Source: Epiperipatus broadwayi (taxonomy: Eukaryota > Onychophora > Udeonychophora > Euonychophora > Peripatidae). From it: a DNA stretch of 64,000 bases. How positions within the stretch are numbered: position 1 is the first letter of the stretch; every line of letters begins with the position of its first letter. Location: positions 250,001 to 314,000 of the forward strand of contig JAQFVV010006625.1 in the NCBI GenBank assembly GCA_028023455.1, given 5' to 3'. Of this stretch, positions 11,801 through 26,100 are shown piece by piece. The notes beneath the pieces were generated by a model. The model saw only the letters and a program-made list of their open reading frames with translations. It was not told the origin of the DNA and searched no databases. Position numbers and translations under genes: made by a program.

Positions 11801-14447
11801 AAAAAAAAACATTCAATTTTTTGGAATATTGTGCAATAGTATAATTGAACAAATGTGAATCATGATATCTGCATTAATTTTGGTAGGGTCAAGAATAGAA
11901 TACAAAACATTTCATGAGAAAAATTTGTAATATGATGCAGTTTTTGTGATTATCAAGTTTATAAGAATGATTGTAATATTTTATATTTGAAAACTAATTT
12001 CATTGCATTTATATTGCATAAATAAATGATAGATCAGGTAATTTTTTTATCATGTATGTTTATAAAAATACAATTATCAAACCCATCTTACATAAAAAAT
12101 GTATCATAAAAAATGTTATTCAAAATTAAGATTCAATGTGTGTAGTAAAAAAGCTTAATTCTTTTGTATTTTGCTTCCATCCTATAAAATATTATGCTTA
12201 GTGTTCTTTCAAACACCTTTTAGTCATAATCATAGCAGCAACACTGTAAGTGAATTATGCAATTTTACCAAATTAAAAAATCGTAGTGTACTACTTATAT
12301 ATAGTCAGTCAGTCAATTTACATAATTTCCATTTGAATCAGAGAATGCATTTCTTTCACATTAATGCTTGCATATTATGAATGTAGTACCAAATTTATGT
12401 GATTTTGTCTTTTATATAATTACTTTTAGAACAGATTATACTAGTTGCAATAGATTGAAGTAACAATTTGTTTTAATTCATGCTCTAAAAATATAGATCT
12501 AATTTCTGCACTGATTTTTGCTCTACTATACAGTATCTCTCACTGTGTCTGTCTCATTGAGTTGTTGGCTGGAGATTAATCAACGTAAACAGCATTGTAG
12601 TTACAATTATTGCATATAACTTTCTATATACAACCTGGAAAGCCTGCTCTGTGAAAAACAAAACTCGAGCATTGTTTATTACATGGTTCATGATAAGAAA
12701 GAAGCAAAAACTTACCCTACATGTGTTTAAAAATTTTAATTTAAATTTTGTGTTATACCAAGTATATATGGACATGATGTTCAGAAATTGTGTTTTGATA
12801 GTATGAATCTGCTTGTAGTTTCTGAGTAGAATATTTTAGCCTATTTTCAAATGTATCTTATGTTAACTTAATGTCTCATAGGTGTTGGTATATGTATATA
12901 GGTTGATTTTTCAGTCTGTTTCAATTTTACATAGGTTGTCAATTCAGTGATTAAAAACGTTTTCGAGAATGCTATTTTAGTTGTGGTAGGTGATAATTAT
13001 ATGGGTATATTATTCCATTGTTTATTTTATAGGTCAAGTGACTGTCATCAAGATAAGAAGCCTTTTATCATGACAACACATTAAATACTTTCCTTTAATG
13101 ATGACTCCTGATGCATTTTTGTATACAAATATTGATGTCATTGATGTGTCTCTTGTATTATAGGCATGGTGTTTATTTAAAGGAATTTGAGCAAAAAATT
13201 TTTTTTTGAAAGTAATTAAAGTAATAAAACATATTGTGCCACTTGTGGGTAGTCTCATGGGCCACCCATCTCATATTGTCTAGTAATTTCAGTGATTGCT
13301 GCTATGTCATGATTAACATACTACAAAAATATCAGGATAAAATCAATACTTTGATGAGTACATTTATCTTACTACAGCCTCAATGTAAATATTAATTCTT
13401 TTTAAGCACAATGTCAGCCTTATATAAGTATTACAGCCCCATTGATAACTTCCACAGAATAAAATCTGGATATAGATACCTTTTACCATTCTAGTATGTA
13501 CAGTGATGGGAGTCTGTCTTGGTTTCAATTATTTTAGATCTTTAATTTACTCTATATTTTCAAAAGATGATTTGATAGTGCACCTGTCAAATCCAATTTC
13601 TTCTCATATTTTATTGTTTATAAGTTTTGTGGAAAAATAATAATAGGCTTTCTGAAATCTATCGTTAACTTCACATGCTGCTGTAATTTATGTAATTTCA
13701 TGTTTCAGAATATGCTGGTTCAAGTTATGGCCAATGGCTATATTTTAATATACTCATGTTTTTTAAATGCTGTATTACAAACTTTCCTATGATTTTAGAA
13801 TATAAATTTATCCTCGTTTTTTATATTATAAGAGATGCTACTTGAAATTCTAAGTTATAAATTTTTGTATCAATTTTATGAGTATAATCCTGTTTATTTA
13901 ATATGATGATTGGGTTTATCTTATCTCTATTTGTCCATCTGAATCTGGTTTTTGAAAATACTTTTTACTGATAACAACACACGGAATAACAAAAATTTAA
14001 AAACTACCGGAATTAAAAAAATGTTCTTTTTTAAAAGTCAGATATTTATAATTACAATTGTTATTGGTGAAGAGAAAAAAAATATATTATGTAAATAGAA
14101 AATTATATTTCAAGCTCTAGTTATGCATTTTTCAAAATAGATTCAATTATTTTTCCTAAAAAATAATATAATTTCGTATAATTAAAATTATATTATTTAA
14201 TAGAAATATGAATGTGTATAGTCTGCAATTATAATATAGTTTATGAAATTAACTTTGAATTAAAAATTAAAGATGTTCTACATTTTTAATATTCAACTTT
14301 TCATCTCCTTATTTTTTTTCATTGAACATCAAACCAGTCAGATGGAAACATAAATAGGAACATAGTTCTCACAATTTGAACACTATTCTATTTTAAGTAT
14401 TTACAACTTTTGTTCTAAACATTAATAATAAGTTTTAATTATCTTAC

Positions 14448-14633
14448 TGATGCATATAGCTTCTTGTCCTGACCATGTTCCATTTTCCTGACACACACGT
14501 ACTTGAGATCCCTTTAGAAGATATCCACGTTTACATTTAAAATTATAAGATTGTCCAATTTCTGAAGACGTTGTAGGCACTGTTTTCAGTGCTGAATTGT
14601 CAGGAGTTTGTACAATAGGAGAGCATTTTATTT
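14448..14633 (-). CDS. CCP/sushi exon 2 (unit A1)
   Basis: This is an open 186-bp phase 1-1 exon with AG acceptor and GTAAG donor. The four Cys, the Trp before C4 and the KRGY motif after C2 are all present, so it should fold as a normal CCP module. It differs from the consensus by CSP for CPP at the first Cys, Asp for Glu in TPEN, Lys for Glu in ALET and Val for Leu in TLP, making it the second most diverged open copy. It carries the A-type ending SGQEA. It lies next to the low-coordinate side of the A1 intron, which has the 147-bp A-type insert. Confidence 0.87.
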
Positions 14634-17600
14634 CTAAAAAAATACGTTTTTATTAACAACGTCTTTTGAGCAAATTCTAAATGACAATGTTGCAACATAA
14701 ATATTATGATTATAATTATTATTACAATTTTGTTCTTATCATTATTTAAATGTTCTGTCTCTGATCATAATTTGATCCATTTATTTAAAAACTTATTACC
14801 ATCACAAACATATATTAATATGAAGTATTTTTATGTATGTATTATAAAGGCACTCTTACAAAAAATAAACCTAAAAAAATTGAGAAATCCAAGTATACTT
14901 TTAATGAATCAATGAAATATCAAAGGTTTTCAATATTAATTAAAATACATTCTTTTTTTCTCAAATTAGGTTTATTTGTACAATGTTTTATCATGAGATG
15001 TACAATTTCTGAAACACTATGCTCATATATAAAGTATTAAAATGAATCTGTTTCTGTTATCACATTGAAAATATACTATTTTTTGGAATTTATTATTTTT
15101 CTTATAACATAATGTGAAATATATTATATTTATATGTATTTAAAGTATAAATTTAAATTACTTATGCATACAATTCAGAAAATAGATAATAAATTCTAAA
15201 AAGAAAATAATGAGCATTGTCAAAAATACATATAAAAATGAAATTGCTATACAAAACAAACATTCATAGGACATATATATATATATATCACAAGAAATGA
15301 AGGTGATAGTATTAGTTGAAATGTTGGTAAATTATTAATTTAATTCATTGCATATTATTCTACAGACAATATTCTGATGAATTTAAAAACTGAAAACAAA
15401 TAAAACATAAAAGTAATACTCTGCAAACTTTGGATCCTAAATGGTATTAAATTGCTTGTGAATTCTATTCACAAAAATTATATAGGCTAGCATGATCTCT
15501 GATGATTACTGCTTTAATATATAACAGTTGTCACTATTTATATATAACTGAAAGAATTAACAGTTAACTCAATTTCATCTCACATTTTTATAATAAAATA
15601 TTTAATCAGTAACATAGGATTGTTAGAGACCTCCATCTTAAAATTGCAACATTGACTTAAAATTATTCTGCTTATTTAAATTTTTTTAAAATGCATTGTC
15701 ATTTAGTGACATGATTTGTGAACATTAATGATAAAAATTAAGTGCCAAATTTCAAAATTGTTTTTCAAATCTTTAAACAATTAATATCTTCAGTTTCATT
15801 ATAATACATCTAGTTTTTTTAAAAAAATGACCTTCTTATTGATATTTTACCAAGTTAGAAGTAAATACAAAAATAGTTGTAATATAGAAAAGCTCAACCC
15901 TAGCCATGTTATTAGATCAAAAAAGATATTATATAGGAACCAGTTAGATTTAATTTTATATTGTTTTTTATAATAATAAGTATTTGTTTATGTAAAAGTT
16001 TTACATTGCTAAAATGATAAAAACGCAAATATTATTACATTAATAATGGAAATTTGTGAAATGTGATAAAAATATTAGGTCAAGAAAAGGATAATATAAA
16101 ATTTATTGTTTATATTTTGTCTTCACTAATTTTATCTACGAATTTTCATTTGTTTTTTTAAAAAGGTAATAGAAACATGGTTAATGTCAGCACTAGTTTA
16201 TTGATTAGTTTCAAATTTTTTTTAGACGTACTAATGACAAAAGAAATAAATAAGTAATATGATATGTACAGTTTATAAACTATTTAAAAGGGAAAAAATT
16301 AAGAGATCTTCTTTCTTTGAAATTTGTTTTTTTTATTTTTTTTTATTTCACAATATCAAGTAATTTTACTAAAATTAAAACGTAATTAAAATATATATTA
16401 TATAGTACTTTTGGCATTAAATTGTTATTACAGTTGTATTATAATTGCAATTATTTAGTTAAAAAGAAATAAAACAATCAAATAACATTTTTCTATAAAA
16501 TCATTACGTTAGGGACAAACACAGGCCTCTTCGGATAATTATAAGATTGGATAAATATAGGGTTGTAACAAAATATCACATAGGAGTTGAGAGCAGTAGA
16601 TATCTGTAATTTTGAGGAATAGTCAGGCTTGATTCAGTAGTTGAAAACAACCCAGAAGCATCAGTTAATGGTGAGAATTATTTTTGTAGTAATAATAACC
16701 TTGTTTAATGTTTTTTAAATAACAATTGTTTAAATGGAAGTACAAAATTTATGTGATAAATTTGATCTAGAAACTGAGTATCATCAAAGCTCTCCATGTA
16801 GAATTTTGACTAGCAATGTGAAAAGAGAATATTTCTAGAGCAGCCTGTATAGGTCTTGTTTTAATCTAACCTATTCAGTGTCTAATTTTGTGGGTCATGG
16901 TTGCCAATAAATTATTCATTTGAACAACATCCTGATAGTTTCAGCCCACTTGAAACTTGTGTTGAAATGAATAAATTTAACTGTGTCTTTTATTCAAGTA
17001 ATCTGTGTTAGTGATGAAGTTATAATAATAAAAAAATTTAAGTCCATAAAAATTAATAAGACAACATTGAAAAAGATTGTTTAAAGTTAATAATGAAAAG
17101 CATCATAAGAAAAAAGTGAAAGTTGCAACACCATGGAAAAGCTCAAGAAAGAAATCTATAGTTAAAAGTTATGTTATTGGGCACATAATACCTATATTTG
17201 TAAATAATTTTCAAGTTAAGTTATAAGTGATAATACTAAATATTTATTTATTAAAAGTTGTTTTTTGAATCCTAATTTTCCTCCAAAATTAAACTGAATA
17301 GTACATTTTTATTTTCATATAAAAAGAAATAAGAATTTTGGTTATTTTATTTTTTCATCTTGGTAAAATTTGGTTTTAAAAATTTAATTACGGTATGTGA
17401 CATAATAATGTTTAAAATAAAGACTAATAAATTCCATAGATAAAAGTCAAAAACAAGTTAATATTAAGTGGAATAAGAAGTTAAATTTTTTGGTAAAATG
17501 TATAAAAGTTGAAATTGTCATATTATTACATTTGTTATTAAGCTATTTTTATTAATTAATTAAATAAATAATTATTATAGAAATTAAATGTTAATTCAAT

Positions 17601-18117
17601 TATTTATTCAGGCATGTATTTTGTGAGATGGCAGTGTGTGTGATTGGAGTGCATTATAACAAAGTGTTTTTAGACTTTTTGTAATTTATCTCAACAAGCC
17701 TTTTGAATAAAATAATAGTAAGCTATATATTTATAGAAAAATCAAAGATGAAATTAACTGAAAATATCTCAGGCAAAATGACATTTACTTAAATGAAATT
17801 ATAGACCTATGAAGAAAGAAATAAGAAAAATATTAACTACATGCCATTTATGGTATGTACTATTATATATTGGTAAACAATGGGCAATGGATAACAAATT
17901 AGAAGCAAAATAATAAGCTTTGAGGTGTGGTCCTGAGAGGGACAAAGATAGTTCTTTGAATATATAAAATGACAAATGCATAAATTTTGAAAAAAATAAA
18001 ACAAAAAAATTATTGATTGAGGAAATTTAAAATAGAAAGAATATTAAATCGAATGTATATTGCAAAAAACGAATAGTTCAATGAATGATGTTTTGGAAGT
18101 TACAATAAGTAACATTA

Positions 18118-18264
18118 TAAATTTATGAATTTATTAAACGCACATTGATTATGTAAGTAATATTTATTGAGGCTATAACCTCGATAATATGTGTATAAAA
18201 TACGATAGTAGGGATTTTTACAGGTGTTTTAACCACAAGCTTACACAATGGAAGAAAAAAGGCG
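18118..18264. mobile_element. A-type insert, copy in A1 (147 bp)
   Basis: The insert is flanked by AACATTA at 18111-18117 and 18265-18271. The U0 and B units have a single AACATTA at the same point, so this is an insertion with a 7-bp target duplication. It contains an inverted pair TTATTGAGG / CCTCGATAA. It could be a small non-autonomous transposon or a retroelement fragment; there is no coding capacity and the family is not recognised. Confidence 0.7.
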
Positions 18265-21038
18265 AACATTAAAAAAGGATAAATAGATCTGAAGTTGCTG
18301 TATAATAAAATATACTAAAGTCATAGTGGACATAATGGAAAAGTGGATGAGTTTGCAATGTAATGATAGGACACAATACTATTGATCATTACATAATAAA
18401 AAAACTTCCAATGGTTGGAATATTGTGTCATACTCTATTTTAAGAAATATGAATCATGATATCTGAATTAATCTTGGTAGGGTCAAGAATAGAATACAAA
18501 AACATTTCTTGAGAAAAATTTGTAATATGATGCAGTTTTTGTAATTATCAAGTTTCATAAGAATGATTGTAATATTTTATATTTGAATCTAATTTCATAG
18601 CATTTATATTTCATAAATAAATGATAGATCACGTAATTTTTTTATCATGTACATTTCGAGAAATACGTTTATCAAACCCATCTTACATAAAAAATGTATC
18701 ATAAAAAATGTTATTCAAAATTAAGATTCAATGTGTGTTGTAAAAAAGCTTATTTCTTTTATATTTTGCTTACATCCTGTAAAATATTATGCTTACTGTT
18801 CTTTTGAACACCTTTTAGTCATAATCATAGCAGCAACACTGTAAGTGAATTATGTAATTTTACCAAATTAAAAAATAGTAGTGTACTACTTATATATTGT
18901 CAGTCAGTCAATTTACATAATTTCCATTTGATTCAGAGAATGCATTTCTTTCATATTAATGCTTGCATATTATGAATGTTGTACCAAATTTCTGTGATTT
19001 TGTCTTTCATATCATTACTTTCAGAACAGATTATGCTAGTTGCAGTAGGTTGAAGTAATGGTTTTGTTTTATTTCATGGTCTAAAAATATAGATCTAAGT
19101 TCTGCACTGATGTTTGCTCTACTATACAATATTCATCACTGTGTCTGTCTCATTGCATTGTTGGCTTGAGATTAATCAAAGTAAACAGCATTTCAGTCAC
19201 AATTATTGCATATAACTTTGTATACAACCTGGTAAGCCTGCTCTGTGAAAAACATAACTTGAGTATTATTTATTATATGGTTCACATTAAGAAAAAACCA
19301 AAAACTTACTCTACATGTGTTTCAAAATTTAAATTTAAATTTTGTGATTCACCAGGTGTATGGGATGGATGTGATATTCAGAAACTGTGTTTTGATAGTA
19401 TGAATCTGCTTGTAGTTTTTGAATAGAATATTTTAGCCTTCTTCATCAGTATCTTATGTTAACTTAATGTTTCATAGCTGTTGATATATGTATCTAGCTT
19501 GATTTTTCGGTCTGTTTCAATATTTCATAGGTTGTCATTTCAGTGATTAAAAACGTTTTTGAGAATGATATTTTAGTTGTGGTAGGTGATAATTATATGA
19601 GTATATTATTCAATTTTCATTTTACAGTTCAGGTGACTGTCATCAAGCTAAGAAGCCTTTTATCATGACAACACATTAAGTACTTTCCTTTAATGATGAC
19701 TTCTGATGCACTTTTGTCTACAAATATTGATGTCATTCATGTGTCACTTGTATTATAGGCATGGTGTTTATTTACAGTAATTTAAGAAAAAAAAGTTTTT
19801 GTTGAAGGTGATTAAAGTGATAAAACATATTGTTCCACTTGTGTTTAGTCTCATGGGTTACCCATCTCATACTTTCTAGTGATTTTAGTGACTGCTGCTA
19901 TATCACGATGAACCTACTACAAAAATACTGTGATAAAATCTATACTTTGATGAGTACACATCTTACTACAGCCTCATTGTAAATATTAATTATTTTTAAG
20001 CATAATGTCAGCCTTATATAAGTATTACAGCCCCATTAATAACTTCCACAGATTTAATTCTGGATATAGATACTTTTACCATTCTAGTATCCTATAGTGA
20101 TGGATGTCAGTCTTGGCTTCAATTATTTTAGATCTTTAATTCACTCTATATTTTCAAAAGATGATTTGATAGTGCACCTCTCAAATCCAATTTCTTCTCA
20201 TACTTTATTGTTTATAAGTTTTGTGGAATAATAATATTAGGCTTTCTGAAATCTATCTTTAACTTCTCATGCTGCTGTAATTTATGTAATTCCATGTTTG
20301 CAGAATATGCTGGTTTAAGTTATGGCCAATAGTTATATTTTAGTATATTCATGTTTTTTTAAATGCTGTATTACAAACTTTTTTAAGATTTTAGAAAATT
20401 TAATTTATCTTTGTTTTTTATATTATAAGAGGTGCTAATTTAAATTCTAACTTTTAAATTTGAGTATCAATTTTATGAGTATAACTCTGTTTACTTAATA
20501 TGATGATTTGATTTATCTTATCTCTATTTGTCCATGTGAATCGGTTTTTTAAAAATACTTTTTACTGATCACAACACATGGAATAACAAAAATTTAAAAA
20601 CAACCGGAATTATAAAATGTTCTTTTTTAAAATTCATATATTTATAATTATAATTTTTATTGCTGAAGAGAAAAAAACATTATGTAAATAGAAAATTATA
20701 TTTCAAGCTCCAGTTATGCACTTTTCATAATAGATTCAATTATTTTTCCTAGAAAATAATATAATTTTCTATAATTAAAATTACAAAATGTAATAGAAAT
20801 ATGAATGTGTATAGTCTTCAATTATAGTATACTTTATGAAATTAACTTTCAATTACGTGTTAAACATGTTCTACATTTTTAATATCCAATTTTTCATCTC
20901 ATTATTTTTTTCCATTGAACATCAAACCAGTCAGATGGAAACATAAAAAGGAACAGTTCTCACTATTTGAACACTATTCCATTTTAAGTATTTACAACTT
21001 TTGTTCTAAACATTAATAATAAGTTTTAATTATCTTAC

Positions 21039-21225
21039 TGATGCATATAGCTTCTTCTCCTGACCATGTGCCATTTTCCTGACACACACGTACTTGAGAT
21101 CCTTTTTAGAAGATATCCACGTTTACATTTAAAATTATAAGATTGTCCAATTTCTGAAGATGTTGTAGGCAATGTTTCCAGTGCTGAATTTTCAGGAGTT
21201 TGTACAATCGGAGGGCATATTATTT
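21039..21225 (-). pseudogene. CCP/sushi exon 3 (unit B1), frameshifted by 1 bp
   Basis: Splice signals and the four-Cys CCP pattern match the other copies, but the exon is 187 bp long. The plus-strand T run at 21103-21107 has five T where the B2 and B3 copies have four. The extra base shifts the frame just after the KRGYLLK segment; the third Cys, the Trp and the fourth Cys are then out of frame. Because the exon is phase 1-1, skipping it would leave the transcript frame intact, whereas including it would shift everything downstream. A homopolymer sequencing or assembly error is the main alternative. The rest of the copy is almost identical to the exon at 34242-34427. Confidence 0.82.
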
Positions 21226-22973
21226 CTAAAAAAAATACGTTTTTATTAACAACGTCATTTGAGCAAATTCTAAATGACAATGTTTGAACATAAATATTAT
21301 GATTACAGTTATTATTACAATTTTGTTCTTATCATTATTTAAATGTTGGGTCTCTGATCGTAAGTTGATGTATTTATTTAAAAACTTATTGCCATCACAA
21401 ACACATATTAACATGAAGTATTTTTATGTATGTATTATAAAGGCACTCTAGCAAAAAATAAACTTAAAAAATTGAGAAATTCAAGAATACTTTCAATGAA
21501 TCAATGAAATATCAATGGTTTTCAATATTAATTAAAATATATTGTTTTTTTCTCAAGACAGGTTTATTTATACAATGTATTATCATGAGATATACACTTT
21601 ATAAACCACTATGTTCATATATAAAGTATTAAAATGAATCCGATTCTGTTATCACATTGAAAATATACTTATTTTTGAAATTTATTTTTTTCTCTATAAC
21701 ATGATGTGAAATATCTTATATTAATATGTATTTAAAGACTAAATTTAAGTTACTTATGAATACAATTCATAAATTGGATAATAAATTCTAAAACGAAAAT
21801 AATGAAAATTGTAAAGAATACATATAAAAATGAAATTGCTATACAAAGGTAACATTCATAGGACATTATATATGTATATATATCAACAAAAAAGTGATAA
21901 TATTAGTTGAAATGTTGGTAAATTTTTAATTTAATTCATTGCATATTATTCTACAGAGAATATTCTGATAAATTTAAAAACTGAAAACAAAGCAAAACAC
22001 AAAAATAAAACTCTGCAAACTTTAGATCCTAAATGGTATTAATTTTCTTGTGAACTGTATTCACAGAAATTATATAGACTAGCATGATCTCTGATGATTA
22101 CTGCTTTAATATATAACAATTGTCACTATTTATATATAACTGAAGGAATTAACAGTTAACTCAATTTCATCTCACATTTTTATAATAAAATATTTAATCA
22201 GTAACACAGGATTGTTAGAGACCTCCATCTTAAAATTGCAACATTGACTTAAAATTATTCTGATTATTTAAAAATTTCTAAAATGCATTGCCATTTAGTG
22301 ACATGATATGTGAGTTCAATGAGAACTGAGCTAACGCATACATTAATGATAAAATTAATTGCCAAATTTCAAAATTCTCTTCAAACCTTTTAACAATATC
22401 TTCAGTTTTGCTATAATACATCTAGTTTTTTTAAAAAATAACCTTATTGATATTTCACCAAGTTAGAAGTAAATAGAAATATAGTTGTAATATAGAAAAC
22501 CTCAATCCTAGCCATGTTATTAGATCAAAAAAAGATATTATATAGGAACCAGTTAGATTTAATTTTATTGTTTTTTTATAATAATAAGTATTGGTTTATT
22601 TAAAAGTTTTACATTGCTAAAATGATAAAAACTCAAGTATTATTACATTAATAATGAGAATTTGTGAAATGTGTTAGAAATACTAGGTCAAGAAAAGGAT
22701 AATTATAAAATTTATTGTTTATATTTTGTCTTCATTAATTTTATCTACGAATTTTCATTTGTTTTTAAAAAAGGTAATAGAAACATGTTTAATGTCATCA
22801 CTAGTTTATTGATTAGTTTCAAATTTTTTTTAGACGCAATAATAACAAAAGAAATAAATAAGTATTAGGATATGTACTGTTTATAAACGATTTAAAAGGA
22901 AAAAATGAAGAGATCTGTCTTTGATATATTTTTTTTTATTTCACAATATCAAGTAATTTTACTAAACTTAAAA

Positions 22974-23133
22974 GTAAAAATCAGTCATATATCACATGAC
23001 ATATATAGCTTGTATTACCAATATGTAATATATAAAGAGCCTGTTACTAGCTCTAAACAAGCTTAATTTTTTTTATGATAAATGCTACAAGAGAAAATAC
23101 ACGAAGCTTTTATCTATGATGGTCCCCAAAAGG
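22974..23133. mobile_element. B-type insert, copy in B1 (about 160 bp)
   Basis: Compared with U0 and the A units (CTAAAATTAAAACGTAATT), this unit carries about 160 extra bases between AAAAGTAA and AAAAGGTAA, which look like an imperfect target duplication. Inside lies the inverted pair AGAGC / GCTCT and two AAGCTT sites. It is non-coding and the family is not recognised. Ends are accurate to a few bases. Confidence 0.6.
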
Positions 23134-26100
23134 TAATTAAAATATATTTTATATAGTACTTTTGGCATAAAATGTTATTACAGGGCAATTGTATTATAAT
23201 TGCAATTATTTAGTTAAAAAGGAAAGAAATAATCAAATAACATTTTTCTATAAAATCATTTCGTTAAGGTCAAACACAAGCCTGTTTGTGTAATTATGGG
23301 ATTGGATGAATATAGGATTGTAACAAAATATCACATAGGAGTTGAAAGCAGTAGATATCTGTATTTTTGAGCAGTAGTCAGGCTTGATTCAGTAGTAGAA
23401 AAAACAGAGGCATCAGTTAATGGTGAGAATTACTTTTGTAGTAATAATTACCTCATTTAATGTTATTTTAAATAACAATTGCTTAAATGGAAGTACAAAA
23501 TCTATGTGATAAATTTGATCTAGAAACTGAGTATCATCACAGCTCTCCATGTAGCATGTTGACTAACAATGTGAAAAGAGAATTTTTCTAGAGCAGCCTG
23601 TATAAGTCTTGTTTTAATCTAACCTATTGAGTGTCTAATTTTGTGTGTCATGATTGCCAATAAATTAGTCATTTGAAAAACATCCTGATAGTTTTAGCCT
23701 ACATGAAACTTATTGTGTTAAAATGAATAAATTTAACTGTCTCTTATTCAAGTAATCTGTGTTAATGAAGAAGTTATAATAATAAAAAAATTGAGGTCCA
23801 TAAAAATTAATAAGACAACATTGAAAAAGAAGATTGTTTAAAGTTAATAATGAAAAGTGTCATAAGAAAAATTGAAAGTTGCAACTCCATGGAGAAGCTC
23901 ATAAAAGCAATCTATAGTTAAAAGTTATTTTAATGCGCACATAATACTTATATTTGGAAATAATTTTCAAATTAAGTTATAAGTGATAATACTAAATATT
24001 TATTTATTAAATGTTGTTTTTTGTATCTTATTTTCTCTCCAAAATTAAATTGATTTCTACCTTTTTATTTTCATTTAAAAAGAAATAGGAATTTTGGTTA
24101 TTTACTTTTTTTTATCTTGGTGAAATTTGGCTTTAAAATTTTAATTACTGTATGTGACATAATAAAATTTAAAATAAAGACTAATAAATTCAATAGATGA
24201 AAGTCTAAAACAAATTAAAATTAAGTGGAATAAGAAGTTAAATTTTTTGATAAATTGTACAAAAGTTGGAATTGTCATATTATTACATTTGTTATTAAGC
24301 TATTTTTATTAGTTAATTTATTAAATAATTATTATAAAAATTAAGTGTTAATGTAATTTTTTTATTTAGCTATCTGTTTTCTGAGATGGAAGTCTGTGAG
24401 ATTGGAGTGCATTATAATAAAGTGTTTTTAGACTTTTTGTAATTTATCTCAACAAGCTTTTTGCATAAAATAATACTAAGTTATATATTTATAAAAAAAT
24501 CAAAGATGAAATTAACTGAAAATATCTCTGGCAAAATGGCATTTACTAAAATGAAAAAGCAATTATTGACCTATGAAGAAAGTAATAAGGAAAATATTAA
24601 TTCCATGCGATCTATGGTATGTACTATTATATATTGGTAAGCTATCGGCAATGAATAACAAATTAGAAGCAAAATAATAATCTTTGAGGTGTGGTCCTGA
24701 GAAGGATGAAGATACTTTTTTTGAATATATAAAATGAAAAATGCATAAATTAAAAAAAAAATAAAACAAAAAAATTATTGATTGCGGAAATTTAAAATAC
24801 AAAAAATGTTAAATCGAATGTATATTGCAAAAAACGAATAGTTTAATGATTGATGTTTTGGAAGTTACAATAAGTAACATTAAAAAAGAATAAAAATATC
24901 TGATGTTGCTGTATAATAAAATATACAAAAGTCATAGATTGAAAAATCTGGTTAAAAAGTGGGCATAATAAAGAAGGTGATGAGTTTGTGATGTAATGAA
25001 AGGACACAATACTATTGATCATTACATAATAGAGAAACTTCCAATTGTTGGAATATTGTGTAATACTCTATTCTAAGAAATATAAATCATGATATCTGAA
25101 TTAATCTTGGTAGGGTCAAGAATAGAATACAAAAACATTTTTTGAGGAAAATTTGTAACATGATGCAGTTTTTGTAATTATCAAGTTTCATAAGAATGAT
25201 TGTAATATTTTTTATTTGAAAACTAATTTCATTGCATTTATATTTCATAAATAAATGATAGATCAGGTAATTTTTTATTATGTATGTTTCTAAAAATACA
25301 TTTATCAAATCCATCGTACATAAAAAATGGATCATAAAAAATGTTATTCAAAATTAAGATTCAATGTGTGTAGTAAAAAAGCTTATTTCTTTTGTATTTT
25401 GCTTACATCATTTAAAATACTATGCTTAGTGTTATTTTAAACACCTTTTAGTCATAATCATAGCAGCAACACTGTAAGTGAATTATGCAATTGTACCAAA
25501 TTAAAAAATCGTAGTGTACTACTTATATATTGTCAGTCAGTCAATTTACATAATTTCCATTTGAATCAGAGAATGCATTTCTTTCATATTAATGCTTGCA
25601 TATTATGAATGTAATACCAAATTTATGTGATTTTGTCTTTTATATAATTACTTTTAGAACAGATAATGCTAGTTGCAGTAGGTTGAAGTAATGGTTTTGT
25701 TTTATTTCATGGTCTAAAAATATAGATCTAATTTCTGCATTGATTTTTGCTCTACTGTGCAGTATCCATCACTGTGTCTGTTTCATTGCATTGTTGGCTC
25801 AAGATTAATCAAAGTAAACAGCATTTCAGTTACAATTATTGCATATAACTTTGTATACAACCTGGCAAGCCTGCTCTGTGAAAACCATAACTTGAGTATT
25901 GTTTATTACATGGTTCACATTAAGAAAAAAGCAAAACCTTACTCTTCATGTGTTTAAAAATTTAAATTTAAATTTTGTGTTATACCAGATATATATGGAC
26001 GTCATATTCAGAAATTGTGTTTTGATAGTATGTATCTGCTTGTAGTTTCTGAATAGAATATTTTAGCCTTTTTCAAATGTATCTTATGTTAACTTAATGT

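Larger units (their letters stand above)
596..14447. repeat. Array unit U0, interrupted by LTR element 1
   Basis: The unit starts with CCP exon 1 and runs to CCP exon 2. Without the 7373-bp element at 1433-8805 it is about 6.48 kb. It lacks both the A-type and the B-type insert: the sites near 9910 and 11650 are empty. Its CCP exon and its last ~1.5 kb (for example GGGCCACCCATCTCATATTG near 13260) resemble B units, while its middle (near 10370-10480) is shared with A1. Apart from the exon and the retroelement I see no gene; short AT-rich ORFs have no supported function. A perfect hairpin, ATCACC-AAAAA-GGTGAT, lies at 8824-8840 beside the (TA)n tract. Confidence 0.85.
14448..21038. repeat. Array unit A1 (about 6.59 kb)
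   Basis: The unit runs from CCP exon 2 to CCP exon 3 and contains the (TA)n tract at about 15272-15288 and the 147-bp A insert at 18118-18264. Its middle part near 16800-16980 matches U0 rather than A2 and A3, so it is a mosaic. The remainder is intron-like AT-rich DNA without a gene I can support. Confidence 0.87.

Noticed and set aside
17799-17981. Recurring 60-88 codon AT-rich ORFs in each unit (also at 31004-31186, 55109-55291, 19166-19426, 32370-32630)
   Set aside because: They recur because the intron recurs. They are often disrupted in the matching place of other units, lack splice context and domains, and have AT-driven composition.
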